A DNA stretch of 33,132 nt. It comes from Phycisphaerales bacterium (GTDB lineage: Bacteria; Planctomycetota; Phycisphaerae; WQYP01). The notes under the pieces were generated by a model. It was not told where the DNA came from. It searched no databases and saw only the letters and a list, made by a program, of their open reading frames with translations. The position numbers and the translations under genes are program-made. Location of the stretch: the NCBI GenBank assembly GCA_027313145.1, contig DAHVEJ010000022.1, forward strand, positions 1 to 33,132, in the 5' to 3' direction. Shown piece after piece: positions 13,707 through 23,176 of the stretch (within the stretch, counting starts at the first letter, position 1; each line of letters starts with the position of its first letter).

Positions 13707-16286
13707 TTACGAGGAACCTTGGCGGCGAGTGCGGCGGGATTGGCGGATTTTTTGTTCGATAGCGGTCATATCCTGCTTCACGACGCCGGCGAGCTGGGGG
13801 GACATGCGGTTGGTGCCAAAACGGATGTCATAGAAAACAGCGACAACGCGCAACGCTTCCACGAGGTCCAAACCGGTTTTTTTGCCCACCGCTTGAACAT
13901 ATTCCTGCGGCGTCTGGTCCGCTTGTCGCACAACGCCGGTGCGGCCCAGAAGCGTCATGAGTCGATCAATAAACAGCAATTCGCGCATCATTCGTTTTTG
14001 AACTTTACGATCCATGGATTGCACGGCTTTGCCGGCCAGGCTGCCGCGGCGCTTCCAGCGCGAATAGATCATAAGGCCTATGGGAATAAGTCCGGCTGCC
14101 GCGATACCCACGAGGATTTTCATCCATATATTCATGGCCACACGTTTGAAAAATTGCCGCGCCCAACCGCCGATGGCCCGGGCATAATGCGCGATCGTCT
14201 GCATAACGGCTTTGGCAAAGGTCATAACTTTTGCGAGAATGGCCTTGCGCATGGCCTGATTGAACGTAATGATATTGTGCAGCCATTTGAGCCGCAGCCA
14301 CTGAAAAAAATCCGCCACTTCAGTAAACCAGGTCATTTTGTCCTGCACACCGGTAAGCGAGCTGACCGGAGATGGATCAAACATGACCCAGCCGCGATGC
14401 GGAATCCATGCCTGCACCCAGGCATGGGCGAATTTTTCTCGAATCACATAATACCCCCCCACCGGGTTGTAATCTCCGCCGTGAAAACCGGATACCATGC
14501 GTGCGGGAATTTTCACACTTCGACAGAACATAACCATGGCGGAGGCAAAATATTCGCAATAGGCACCGATCTTTTTCTTATTAAAAAGAAAATCCTCCGT
14601 AGGGTCGATATCGGGATTCACCGGAGTCATATCAAATGAATAAGGATAGTTATCACGCAGATAATTGCAGAATTTAGCCGCCAGGAGGGTATCTATTTTT
14701 TCCGCATTGGCGCTGGTTCGCTTGATTTTCAGCAATGGACCGGCGACTTTTCTGGCCAATGCCGCCACCCGTTTGGGGATGGCGGCCGATCTTAATTCCC
14801 GCGGGCTGTCATACAGGTCAAACATCGCATGCTGAAACATCACTGGGAACAACGTCGGCCTCCTGGGGCCGATGAGAGTTGAATTATATTTTAACGGACT
14901 TTGAACGGTGTAGGTCAGGCTGTGTCCGAAGGTATCCGCCAGGACTGTTCCATCGCGTAAAGCCACGACCGATCGCAAATCAGGTGAAGAAATGGTCACC
15001 GCCGGGCAGATGGCCAGAATCGGGCCGGAGCGAAAGGTATTGGTAAATGTATACGTCTGGGTAATTAGCCCGGCGTTGCTGAAATCGCTGGGCGGCACGA
15101 TGGGGGTACGCGCCCTGTGTTTAAGAATGATGGATTTAGGATAAGGCGAAAGCTTTGCAAATCTGCGCCGCCATTGCCTTCTCCAATACGCGCGACGGCT
15201 CGGATGGTTTGCCGGGTTGGCCGATTTCCGTTGCGCCTCTTGCGTGGTTGCGCCCCGGGGTTTTGGCGGTTGTGTTTGGGAAATCGGTCCCAGTAGTTGG
15301 CCGGGCATCAAGGGGCTGACACCGGGCGGGGGCGGCAGGCCTGGACCAAACCCGGGTGGAGCTGGAAAAGCTCCTGGCCCGCCGAGACTTTGCTTCCCAA
15401 GACCCGGTTCCCCGCCGTGCCACCATCTGGGATGACGGGCATGAGACCATTCATGGGTGGTTGCATTATAAAAATTTTGTGTTGTGCTCATGAAATAGGG
15501 TTGATTTCCGGCACTTCCGATATTTTGCCCGTCCTGGGTAAGGCGAACCTCCGCCACGATCGCGTTGCTTTGCTGAAGTTGGCCGAACCGGCCTAATTGA
15601 ATGTGATTGGTCAGTCCGGTGGCGGCGGTGCCGCCAATGCGCCAACTGGCCAGAATCCCCGGCATACCGGTACGAGGAAACAATACAAATATGCCGCAGG
15701 CGAACACAAAAAGAAATAATCCCGCCCCCACACTGATACGGCGCACATCCCTTGCCATCACCGTTTGCTGTCCGGGCATGATCATCATTCGATCACCGGC
15801 GGCATGGCGTTGCATGGCCCGCTGAGTTTCGCACTGCAGATGGAACACCAGGCTGGTATACAACCCCAGGCCCAGATAAACCAGAAGAATCAGGGCGTAA
15901 ATAGGAGAAACGGTGAGAATAGCGCCGGAGAGAATCAACAGCAGACTCAACAGCAGAATCTGCCCGTAATCGCGATTGGCTTTTTTTTCAAACAATTTAC
16001 ACAGGATCAGACCTACCATGAAATGGCCTAACGCCAGCAGTAAATTAGACTGCTGGTAGACCACCAATTCCCAGAACAGCCCCATGGCCACAACCAGCAC
16101 GCCCAGATTGATCAGCCACCGGGGCACGACCACCGAGTCGCCGGTTTCAATAAGCCACCAGCTAACCCCTACCGCGGTAAGCGATAAGACCAGCAGGCCA
16201 TAATTTTCCGCGGCATAATTGAAGGCCAGCAGGCTTAGAAACACCAGCGTATAGGCCAGCAGAGGGAATCTACGCAGAAAATTCAT
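13707..16286 (-). CDS. TgpA-like membrane transglutaminase (DUF3488 / transglutaminase / DUF4129)
   Basis: An 859-residue inner-membrane protein. The N-terminus has six or so transmembrane segments of the DUF3488 type (to about residue 210, ending before the loop LFPRTGMPGIL). A long extracytoplasmic region carries the transglutaminase-like domain with catalytic Cys near 577 (GAYCEYFASAMV), His in KFAHAWVQAWI and Asp in VMFDPSP. A further transmembrane segment (ILVGIAAAGLIPIGLMIY) leads to a cytoplasmic tail like DUF4129 (TPQEYVQAVGKKTGLDL). A Pro/Gly-rich linker (about 300-350) precedes the core and is unusual. The ATG is chosen with GAAGG 9 bases upstream; a TTG three codons earlier is possible. 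The family's substrate is poorly known; TgpA of Pseudomonas is essential. Confidence 0.9.
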   Translation of the reverse strand: MNFLRRFPLLAYTLVFLSLLAFNYAAENYGLLVLSLTAVGVSWWLIETGDSVVVPRWLINLGVLVVAMGLFWELVVYQQSNLLLALGHFMVGLILCKLFEKKANRDYGQILLLSLLLILSGAILTVSPIYALILLVYLGLGLYTSLVFHLQCETQRAMQRHAAGDRMMIMPGQQTVMARDVRRISVGAGLFLFVFACGIFVLFPRTGMPGILASWRIGGTAATGLTNHIQLGRFGQLQQSNAIVAEVRLTQDGQNIGSAGNQPYFMSTTQNFYNATTHEWSHARHPRWWHGGEPGLGKQSLGGPGAFPAPPGFGPGLPPPPGVSPLMPGQLLGPISQTQPPKPRGATTQEAQRKSANPANHPSRRAYWRRQWRRRFAKLSPYPKSIILKHRARTPIVPPSDFSNAGLITQTYTFTNTFRSGPILAICPAVTISSPDLRSVVALRDGTVLADTFGHSLTYTVQSPLKYNSTLIGPRRPTLFPVMFQHAMFDLYDSPRELRSAAIPKRVAALARKVAGPLLKIKRTSANAEKIDTLLAAKFCNYLRDNYPYSFDMTPVNPDIDPTEDFLFNKKKIGAYCEYFASAMVMFCRSVKIPARMVSGFHGGDYNPVGGYYVIREKFAHAWVQAWIPHRGWVMFDPSPVSSLTGVQDKMTWFTEVADFFQWLRLKWLHNIITFNQAMRKAILAKVMTFAKAVMQTIAHYARAIGGWARQFFKRVAMNIWMKILVGIAAAGLIPIGLMIYSRWKRRGSLAGKAVQSMDRKVQKRMMRELLFIDRLMTLLGRTGVVRQADQTPQEYVQAVGKKTGLDLVEALRVVAVFYDIRFGTNRMSPQLAGVVKQDMTAIEQKIRQSRRTRRQGSS

Positions 16287-16330
16287 GTCCGACAACCTTC
16301 AATGCTTCGCCTGCCAACTGTCATCGTGCC

Positions 16331-16388
16331 GCGGGAAAAGCCTATCAGGCTTCCCCCGCTGTTATTTTATCGGCACAAAGCCGATAAA
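16331..16388. repeat. Two adjacent hairpins between ispH and the transglutaminase gene
   Basis: The first hairpin (16331-16359) has a GCGGG/CCCGC outer stem and an AAGCCT/AGGCTT inner stem with a 3-base loop. The second (16366-16388) is a perfect 9-bp stem TTTATCGGC/GCCGATAAA with a 5-base loop. Neither has a clean T run on either strand, so processing or attenuation is as likely as termination. Confidence 0.5.
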
Positions 16389-16461
16389 CCTTCCACGAAT
16401 TTGAGTTTGCGGCGGCGACATATTCCGTTTTACGAGCCGGGCCGTTCTTTTGCTTGTCGCG

Positions 16462-17421
16462 TCAGTGCGCAACCGCGGCGGCGGTGTGTTGCTCTTCGAG
16501 CTTGCGTAATGACAGCGGTAATTCAAAGTGCATGTCCTCTTCCGTGACATGGCGGGATTCCACGGTGGCCCCGTACCGCACTTTGAGCACGTCGACAATT
16601 TCCTGGACCAGATCTTCCGGAGCCGAGGCCCCGGCTGTAATCAGGACAACATTAATTCCGTTAAACCAGGCATGATCCACATGCGAAGCATCATCGACAA
16701 GATACGATGGTGTGCCGCGGTTTTCGGCCATCTCGACCAGTCGCTTGGAATTCGAGCTGTTCTGGCTTCCCACCACCAGGACCAGCTCGCAATCCGGAGC
16801 AAGTTTTTGCACCGCGGCCTGACGGTTGGTTGTGGCGTAGCAGATATCATCCTTGGGGGGAGCCTGAATGCGGGGAAATTTTTTCTTCAGTTCGGCAATA
16901 ATTCGCGCGGCGTCATCCAGGCTAAGTGTGGTTTGGGTCAGATACGCCACGCGGTGATCATCCGGGATTTCCAGCCGATGAACATCTTCTGCGCTTTCCA
17001 CAATGCTGATCGCATCGGGTGCTTCGCCCAGCGTTCCGACAACTTCATCGTGATCCGCATGACCAATGAGAACAATGGTGAATTTCTGTTTGGCATAACG
17101 GATGGCCTCGTTATGCACCTTGGTAACCAGCGGACACGTGGCATCCACTTGAATTAAGCGGCGTTCGGCAGCGCGGCGGCGCACTTCCGGCGACACGCCA
17201 TGGGCACTGTACACAACGGTGGAACCTTCGGGCACTTCATCAATGGAATTAACAAACACCGCCCCCTGACGGGTGAAGCGTTCCACAACGTGCAGGTTAT
17301 GCACGATTTCATGGTAAACGTAAATTGGAGCACCTTTAAGCTTGAGCATTCGCTCGACACACTCAATGGCCATATTCACGCCCGCGCAAAAACCGCGTGG
17401 ATTAGCAAGGATAATTTTCAT
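16462..17421 (-). CDS. ispH: 4-hydroxy-3-methylbut-2-enyl diphosphate reductase
   Basis: IspH (LytB) is the last enzyme of the MEP pathway, reducing HMBPP to IPP and DMAPP with a [4Fe-4S] cluster. The 319-residue sequence has the three cluster cysteines C12 (NPRGFCAGV), C96 (VDATCPLV) and C194 (DDICYATTNRQ), the substrate histidines H41 (HEIVHN), H74 (SAHGVS) and H124 (GHADHDE), and the catalytic glutamate E126. Length is normal. GGAG lies 7 bases before the ATG. It diverges from hpnC across about 210 bases, so the precursor-making step sits beside the squalene-making genes. Confidence 0.97.
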   Translation of the reverse strand: MKIILANPRGFCAGVNMAIECVERMLKLKGAPIYVYHEIVHNLHVVERFTRQGAVFVNSIDEVPEGSTVVYSAHGVSPEVRRRAAERRLIQVDATCPLVTKVHNEAIRYAKQKFTIVLIGHADHDEVVGTLGEAPDAISIVESAEDVHRLEIPDDHRVAYLTQTTLSLDDAARIIAELKKKFPRIQAPPKDDICYATTNRQAAVQKLAPDCELVLVVGSQNSSNSKRLVEMAENRGTPSYLVDDASHVDHAWFNGINVVLITAGASAPEDLVQEIVDVLKVRYGATVESRHVTEEDMHFELPLSLRKLEEQHTAAAVAH

Positions 17422-17632
17422 GCAGATACTCCGAATTCCTGGTGCAATGTCAAAGGCCCGGCGCCTTTATATTCGCGCGGCGCATCCGCTGCGCCCCCCT
17501 TGCCCCCAAGGGTGATATTTCGCGTACGGGACAACAGGCCCGCCAAGCGGTTATATTACCATAAAGCATGGCTTGTTGGCGATGCTCCGAAAGGATCCGG
17601 CGGCCCCGGCGAGGCCGAGTTGACTTCCGCGT

Positions 17633-18637
17633 TTGTGGAATATGAAGGATGGAATTATTTCCGCGCACGCATTAGATTCAGCTTTACGAGATATGCGGGA
17701 TATGACCATTGACGCATCCAGCACGCCCCCGGCAACCGTCCATTGGGCCTTTGCTCCCATGACCGATGTGGCGCAGGCACGACGCTATACCTGGCGGCTG
17801 GCGCATGAACATTACGAGAACTTCACCGTGGTTTCCCACCTGGTGCCCAAGGCTCTGCGCCAGGATTTCTGCAATATTTACGCTTTTTGCCGCACCGCCG
17901 ACGATTTGGGTGATGAAGTTGGCAATCCTGAACTGGCGATACAATATCTGGCGGATTTTCGCCGCCAAACGGAGGCGTGCTACAACGGCAAAACCCAAAC
18001 GGCGGTTTTCACCGCGTTATCTGAAACCATCCAAAAGCATGATATCCCCCGGCAGCCCTTTCTGGATCTAATTAGCGCCTTTGAACAGGATCAACGAATA
18101 AACCGTTACGAAAGCTTTTCCCAGGTTGTGGATTACTGCACCCGCAGCGCTGATCCGGTGGGCCGACTGGTGTTGTATCTGGCTGGTTATCGGGACCAGC
18201 CCCGGCAAATATTATCAGATAAAACCTGCACCGCACTGCAATTGGCCAATTTCTGGCAGGATGTACGCAGAGATATCCTCGAGCGCGACCGCATTTATCT
18301 ACCCGCGGAATCCATGCGAAAATTTCATGTCGATGAACAACAGATCCGTGATGGACGCTGCGATGATAATTATCGCGCGTTGCTGAAATTTGAAGTGGAT
18401 CGCTGCCAGGCGTTGTTTGACGAAGGCCTGGCGCTGTTGCCGCTGATTCATCGGCAGTTGCGCTCACAGATTTCCCTATTCAGCCGGGGAGGCCAAGCTG
18501 TTCTCGCGGCCATTCGGCAGCAGAACTATGATACGCTCTCACGTCGCCCGGCGCTAAGTAAAACTCAAAAATTAAGCCTGATGGTACGCGCGGTTTCGGC
18601 CGGGGCGCTGGCGGCCTTTTCCGGAGGCGGCAAATGA
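17633..18637 (+). CDS. hpnC: Squalene/phytoene synthase family protein HpnC (hydroxysqualene synthase)
   Basis: Head-to-head prenyl synthase fold of up to 334 residues. The first aspartate motif is TADDLGDE (88-95) and the second is QDVRRD (208-213), followed by RDRIYLP. Family members start with the block HEHYENFTVVSHLVP seen at 59-72, typical of HpnC. In the three-gene route HpnC converts presqualene diphosphate to hydroxysqualene. It overlaps hpnD by ATGA, so the two are translationally coupled. The start is uncertain: no good ribosome site precedes this GTG or the in-frame ATGs at 17642, 17693 and 17702; the last would give a family-like N-terminus (MTIDASS). Confidence 0.9.
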   Translation: MWNMKDGIISAHALDSALRDMRDMTIDASSTPPATVHWAFAPMTDVAQARRYTWRLAHEHYENFTVVSHLVPKALRQDFCNIYAFCRTADDLGDEVGNPELAIQYLADFRRQTEACYNGKTQTAVFTALSETIQKHDIPRQPFLDLISAFEQDQRINRYESFSQVVDYCTRSADPVGRLVLYLAGYRDQPRQILSDKTCTALQLANFWQDVRRDILERDRIYLPAESMRKFHVDEQQIRDGRCDDNYRALLKFEVDRCQALFDEGLALLPLIHRQLRSQISLFSRGGQAVLAAIRQQNYDTLSRRPALSKTQKLSLMVRAVSAGALAAFSGGGK

Positions 18638-19545
18638 GCACCACCATGCCGGGCGTTGCGCAAACACCCGATTTCCAAGCCTCAAGCGACTATTGCCGCC
18701 AAGTGACGCGGCAGCAGGCAAGAAATTTTTATTATGGATTACGCTTGCTGCCGGAACCGGCAAAATCCAGCATGTTTGCGCTGTATGCGTGGATGCGCCG
18801 GGCGGATGATCTGGCCGATGATTCCGCCGATCTGCCGTTAGCGCAGCGCCGGGAATTATTGGAGCAATTCCGCACATTAACCCACACCGCGATTTCCGGA
18901 CACGCCCAACCGGCGCTGGAAAGCCCGGCTTGGCCCGGATGGGCCGCGTTTACGCACTGCGTGCATCGCCATGCTATTAGGCCCGCGCTTTTTGACGATA
19001 TGATCGACGGCCAACAGCAGGATCTGGAATTCCATCAGCCGGGAAATGAGGCCGACCTGCAACAATATTGCTATCGCGTGGCGGGTGTGGTGGGCGTGGC
19101 AAGTATTCAGATATGGGGTTTTACCGGCGGTGCCGCAACTGAGGCGTTGGCGGTGGACCGGGGCATGGCATTTCAATTAACCAATATTCTGCGGGATGTT
19201 AAGGAAGATGCCGGTAGAAACCGCATTTATTTTCCGAAAGAACAGATGCTAAGCTACGGCGTTACCGGTGATGATCTGATGGCGGGAAAAGCCACAGCGG
19301 GCTTTCAGGCGCTCATGCAGCATCATATTGCTTTGGCTGAGCGGTTATTTGCCAGATCGGCACCGTTGGACCAGCGCATAACGCCGGGAAATGTTGCGGC
19401 GTTAACTGCGATGACCGCCATTTACCATGGCATTTTGCGTAAAATCGCACGGCACCCCCAGCAGGTGCTGCGCGGCCGCGTACGACTGGGTGCCGTGGAA
19501 AAAGCATGGATCGCCCTGCGGTGCCGCAGAGCGGAAAAATCGTGA
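18634..19545 (+). CDS. hpnD: Presqualene diphosphate synthase HpnD
   Basis: HpnD condenses two farnesyl diphosphates to presqualene diphosphate. The 303-residue protein has both aspartate motifs of the squalene/phytoene synthase family: DDLADD (58-63) and RDVKED (187-192), the latter inside NILRDVKEDAGRNRIYFP. The pairing with hpnC and hpnE and the sequence type separate it from a single-gene squalene synthase or phytoene synthase. The start codon is shared with the hpnC stop (ATGA). The gap to the conserved part of hpnE is about 115 bases. Confidence 0.92.
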   Translation: MSTTMPGVAQTPDFQASSDYCRQVTRQQARNFYYGLRLLPEPAKSSMFALYAWMRRADDLADDSADLPLAQRRELLEQFRTLTHTAISGHAQPALESPAWPGWAAFTHCVHRHAIRPALFDDMIDGQQQDLEFHQPGNEADLQQYCYRVAGVVGVASIQIWGFTGGAATEALAVDRGMAFQLTNILRDVKEDAGRNRIYFPKEQMLSYGVTGDDLMAGKATAGFQALMQHHIALAERLFARSAPLDQRITPGNVAALTAMTAIYHGILRKIARHPQQVLRGRVRLGAVEKAWIALRCRRAEKS

Positions 19546-19686
19546 TTGAAAACTCAACGTGCCTGCGCGGCACCGGGGCGGCAGGCCGCTGTTTAACAAC
19601 CCTTACGGGATACCACTTGGTCGACAAATAATCCTCATCATGGAAATCAGAAGTCTGGACCGCGCGTCCTGGTTGTCGGCGGCGGA

Positions 19687-21045
19687 TTGGCGGGAATTGC
19701 GGCGGCGGCGGCGGCGGATTCCTGCGGTTATCGCGTGACATTGCTGGAAGCGCGACGGGAACTTGGGGGCCGGGCCAGTTCCTTTGAAGACCCGGAAAGT
19801 GATCAGCTCCTGGATAATTGCCAGCATGTGCTGCTGGGCTGCTGCACGAATTTACGGGATTTATATAAACGCCTGAATGTCGCCGACCGCATTGAGTATC
19901 ATCGGCGGGTGCATTTTCTTGATTCCCACGGCCGGCGGTTTGATCTGTGGGGCGTTTCCGGTCTTCCAGCACCGTTACATCTTGGGCCGGCGATGCTGGG
20001 ATTTAGCGCTTTGACACTTCCGGAGCGCAAGCAGGTCATAACCGCGATGCTGGCGATGCTGCGCATGGGAAAGACCGGCCGGGAAAAGCTTGAGGGGCAA
20101 GGCTTTGGCCAATGGCTGACCGAGCATCGCCAAAGCGACCGCGTGATTCAGCGGTTTTATGATCCGGTGTTAATCAGTGCGTTAAACGAAGAGACGCGGC
20201 GCGCCGGCAGCAAATATGCGATTCAAGTTTTTCAGGATGCCATGCTGATGAACCAGCATGGATATGTGGTGGGCCTGCCGGGGTGTGCCTTGGAGGAGTT
20301 GTATTCCCATCGGCCCTGCGCGGATGTGCGCCTGGGCACACGCGTTTCGGAAATTATGTTTGCCGGGGGGCAAGCAACCGGTGTCACGCTGCAAACCGGC
20401 GAAACCCTTAATGCCGACGCTATCATTCTGGCCACCAATTATCATGCGGTACAGAGATGGATTCCGGAAGCTCTGCGGACGACGGACGGGCGGTTTGCGC
20501 ATTTGGACAAGCTTGAATCTGTGCCGATATTAGGGGCGCATCTCTGGTTTGATAAACCGGTAATGCGGCTCTCCCATGCCGCGCTATTTGACGGGCCGCT
20601 GCAATGGCTGTTTCGGAAAGACGCGGAAGGAAAAATTCTCCACGGCGTAATCAGCGCGGCGCGAGAATGGGCGGAGAAACCACGGGAAAAGTGCGCGGAA
20701 TTATTTCAAAAGCAGATTCAGCAATTATTTCCGGATTCCTCCGCGCGATTGCTGCGACAAAAAATAGTCATCGAAAAACGCGCCACCTTTTCCCCCCTGC
20801 CCGGCTCGGATGCCTGGCGCCCGGCGCAGGCACCACCCCCCGGCGGCATCGAAAATTTATTTCTCGCAGGCGACTACACCAACACAAATTGGCCCGCCAC
20901 CATGGAAGGTGCCGTTCGCAGCGGCTACCTGGCCGCAGACGCCGTCACGCGTAAGTTCGCCGCCCCCGGCGGCCGAGAAAAAGACAAAACCTTCCTCATC
21001 CCCGACCTGCCAACCCAATGGCCGGCGCGGCTGCTGGAACAATAA
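19687..21045 (+). CDS. hpnE: Squalene-forming FAD oxidoreductase HpnE, start codon region disrupted
   Basis: HpnE removes the hydroxyl of hydroxysqualene to give squalene, using FAD. The chain contains LLEARRELGGRASSF early on and ends with the FAD motif LFLAGDYTNTNWPATMEGAVRSGY. The first usable start in frame (TTG) lies inside the dinucleotide-binding motif: the bases before it read RVLVVGGG in the same frame, which must be part of the protein. Upstream the frame is open only to a TAA at 19594 and contains no ATG, GTG or TTG. An ATG at 19640 is in another frame, off by one base. A frameshift, a sequencing error or a non-standard start (CTG at 19669) could explain this. The rest is intact and full length. 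Confidence 0.88.
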   Translation: MAGIAAAAAADSCGYRVTLLEARRELGGRASSFEDPESDQLLDNCQHVLLGCCTNLRDLYKRLNVADRIEYHRRVHFLDSHGRRFDLWGVSGLPAPLHLGPAMLGFSALTLPERKQVITAMLAMLRMGKTGREKLEGQGFGQWLTEHRQSDRVIQRFYDPVLISALNEETRRAGSKYAIQVFQDAMLMNQHGYVVGLPGCALEELYSHRPCADVRLGTRVSEIMFAGGQATGVTLQTGETLNADAIILATNYHAVQRWIPEALRTTDGRFAHLDKLESVPILGAHLWFDKPVMRLSHAALFDGPLQWLFRKDAEGKILHGVISAAREWAEKPREKCAELFQKQIQQLFPDSSARLLRQKIVIEKRATFSPLPGSDAWRPAQAPPPGGIENLFLAGDYTNTNWPATMEGAVRSGYLAADAVTRKFAAPGGREKDKTFLIPDLPTQWPARLLEQ

Positions 21046-21064
21046 ATAGCCGGCGTAAGCGAGT

Positions 21065-21103
21065 AAAAAAGGGGCCAGGCGCTGCACCAAAAGCGCCTGG
21101 CCC
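21065..21103 (-). terminator. Rho-independent terminator of the sigma factor gene
   Basis: A perfect 12-bp stem (GGGCCAGGCGCT with its complement) and an 8-base loop, followed on the minus strand by a C and six T residues. It lies about 70 bases after the sigma factor stop; there is no T run on the plus-strand side for hpnE. Confidence 0.85.
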
Positions 21104-21171
21104 GTACTAACTAACCGGCCACATGGCCGGAGCACTCGTAAGGAATGAGAATTTTTCCGGCGGAAAAGCTC

Positions 21172-22128
21172 CTACCGGGTGAGAATGCGATCATCCAGGG
21201 TTGAACGCAATTTCTCCAGAGCGCGGTTTTGTATCTGCCGCACACGTTCTTTGGTTACACCGATCACTTCGCCAACTTCGGCCAGCGTCATGGCCTGGGT
21301 GTCTTCCGGCCGATTGACCGCAAAACGGGCTTCAATAACGCGACGTTCGACATCCGTTAGCTCGGCGCTGTTGCGTTCAATGATTTCCTGAAGATCTTCC
21401 ACCGCGTCCTTGGCTACCGATTGCCGCCGAACGTCCATTTCATTGGAACGCTCCATGGCCGGGTCGAACTCGGTTGGAAACATGGATCGATACCGATTGG
21501 ATTTCACCGCACTGCGACTAAAGCCTTTCAGGATCGCCCGGCATGCATACGTACTGAACTTGAACCCGCGTGCGGGGTCAAATTTTTCAACCGCGCGTAA
21601 GAGAGCCATGTTGCCTTCGGAAATTAAATCTCCAAAATCCACGTCACTGACCCGCGTGCGTTTGGCCATGGCCAGCACCAGCGCTAAATTGGCACCGGCA
21701 ATGGTTTCTCGCGTTTCCTTGGCGCGGCGTTGCCAGAAGGCTATTTCACGCGCAATTTTGCGACCGGGCGTCGCCTCAAAGGCCAGCACCGCCTCTTTCA
21801 CGCGCATGCGGGCATAGTTGTAACGCAGAAACAAATGCTGCTCCTGCGCGGTGGTCAACAAGGACGAAGATGGCGCGGACAGAGTACTTAGATCATCGGC
21901 CATCGGATGGTACCAGCCGGTCTTAGGCGGTCCTATATCCAAGCCGTTTTCAAACAACTGGTCCGCCGCGTCGGCTTCCTTAAACAATGGGTTAGGCACG
22001 AAATACAAAGGTGAATTAAGTGCCTCTTCGACCATTTGGCGATCAAATTCACCGATGGCTTCCAAAATAGCCTCGTGACGCCGGGTCAGGGTGATTTCTG
22101 GTTTTATCGCAGCGACTTGAGTTGGCAT
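21172..22128 (-). CDS. RNA polymerase sigma-70 family factor, short divergent type
   Basis: A 318-residue sigma factor. Region 2 lies at about 145-207 (ANLALVLAMAKR, DLISEGNMALLRAVEKFDP, FKFSTYACRAILKGFSRS). Region 4 is at 255-310, with the helix-turn-helix MTLAEVGEVIGVTKERVRQIQ. Only about 45 residues separate the two, so region 3 is much reduced. About 85 residues precede region 1.2/2.1 (LTTAQEQHLFLRYNYAR) and are not recognisable. The start is set by AAGGAG 8 bases before the ATG; an earlier in-frame GTG lacks a site. It is not an ECF factor and looks like a secondary sigma of the RpoD/RpoS-like group. Its regulon is unknown. Confidence 0.88.
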   Translation of the reverse strand: MPTQVAAIKPEITLTRRHEAILEAIGEFDRQMVEEALNSPLYFVPNPLFKEADAADQLFENGLDIGPPKTGWYHPMADDLSTLSAPSSSLLTTAQEQHLFLRYNYARMRVKEAVLAFEATPGRKIAREIAFWQRRAKETRETIAGANLALVLAMAKRTRVSDVDFGDLISEGNMALLRAVEKFDPARGFKFSTYACRAILKGFSRSAVKSNRYRSMFPTEFDPAMERSNEMDVRRQSVAKDAVEDLQEIIERNSAELTDVERRVIEARFAVNRPEDTQAMTLAEVGEVIGVTKERVRQIQNRALEKLRSTLDDRILTR

Positions 22129-22374
22129 AATGCAGCTCCTTAAACAACTACCGGAAGGTCTGCATGGCCTTCCATCTATAGATACGGACAAAATCCCCCA
22201 TCGGACGATGAATTCTTTTTACGTTGCGGGATTTTTTCCATAACTGCTTGCCTAGAATACAGTTACGTAATATCAAGAGAACGGGACCACGACATATTGG
22301 CACTGGACACATCGGAAATTTTCCAGTTCGGGGCAGGGTGCAATCCTTGCCAAATCTCCGTGCCACGTTTGCGA

Positions 22375-22401
22375 TTGTTTAATTCGGCCGGGTGGTATAA
22401 T
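22375..22401 (+). promoter_or_regulatory. Promoter of tsaB with a near-leaderless start
   Basis: TTGTTT (22375-22380), a 15-base spacer and a perfect TATAAT (22396-22401). The -10 box ends 10 bases before the tsaB ATG, so the leader would be only about 3-4 bases; no ribosome site is present. Confidence 0.5.
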
Positions 22402-22411
22402 CTTGGCCCGC

Positions 22412-23149
22412 ATGGAAGCAAAGCAATTGAACGACGAATCGCCCCGTATTGTAGCCATTGAAACCAGCAGCCGGATCGGCTCCGTGGCGGTAGCGTGCGG
22501 CCAGAGCCTGCTAGGACAGCGGCAATTCAGCAAGGCCATGCGGCACGCGGTGGAACTCATGCCCGCCATACGCGATCTCACGCGCCAGCAGGGCTGGAAA
22601 CCCGGCGATATTCAACACGTGTATGTCTCGGCGGGACCGGGGTCTTTTACGGGGATTAGAATTGCTGTGACCATTGCGCGGGCGTTGCAACAGGCGCTGG
22701 GGTGCAAACTCATTTCCGTTCCCACCGTCGATGTAATGGCCGCCAATGCGCCGGCGCATGTTATGCATCTGGCGGTACTGTTGGATGCCAAGCGCGGGCA
22801 GGTTTACGCCGCGCGTTATCAACGCCACACCGACTCTGGACTGCTCCACCGCACGCAGGGACCGCTGCTGACAGATCCCGGCGAATTTCTCTCCCAGGCT
22901 CCGCATCCGCTGTATATACTGGGCGAAGGAATCGATTATCACCGCAACGCCATTGCGGGATCAGGGGGAGAAACCATGGAAGTTGATCGTCCTCTTTGGC
23001 AACCCCAGGCGGCGATGGTGCATAAACTGGGATGGGCCTTAGCTCAAAGCGGCGCGTTTACCGACCGTGACCAGTTGCTGCCCATTTATCTGCGCAAACC
23101 TGAAGCGGAGGAAGTATGGGAGAAAAAGCATCAGGGCGGCACCGTGTGA
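22412..23149 (+). CDS. tsaB: tRNA threonylcarbamoyladenosine biosynthesis protein TsaB
   Basis: TsaB partners TsaD and TsaE in forming t6A at position 37 of ANN-decoding tRNAs. The 245-residue protein begins with the ASKHA-type block IVAIETSSRIGSVAVA and carries the TsaB motif AGPGSFTGIRI, plus LLDAKRGQVYAARY. Length matches the family. The ATG is favoured over an in-frame TTG 9 bases earlier, which would lie even closer to the -10 box. It is followed after 27 bases by the thiamine-binding protein gene. Confidence 0.93.
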   Translation: MEAKQLNDESPRIVAIETSSRIGSVAVACGQSLLGQRQFSKAMRHAVELMPAIRDLTRQQGWKPGDIQHVYVSAGPGSFTGIRIAVTIARALQQALGCKLISVPTVDVMAANAPAHVMHLAVLLDAKRGQVYAARYQRHTDSGLLHRTQGPLLTDPGEFLSQAPHPLYILGEGIDYHRNAIAGSGGETMEVDRPLWQPQAAMVHKLGWALAQSGAFTDRDQLLPIYLRKPEAEEVWEKKHQGGTV

Positions 23150-23176
23150 ATATCATTTAAGATAAAGGAAATAACA

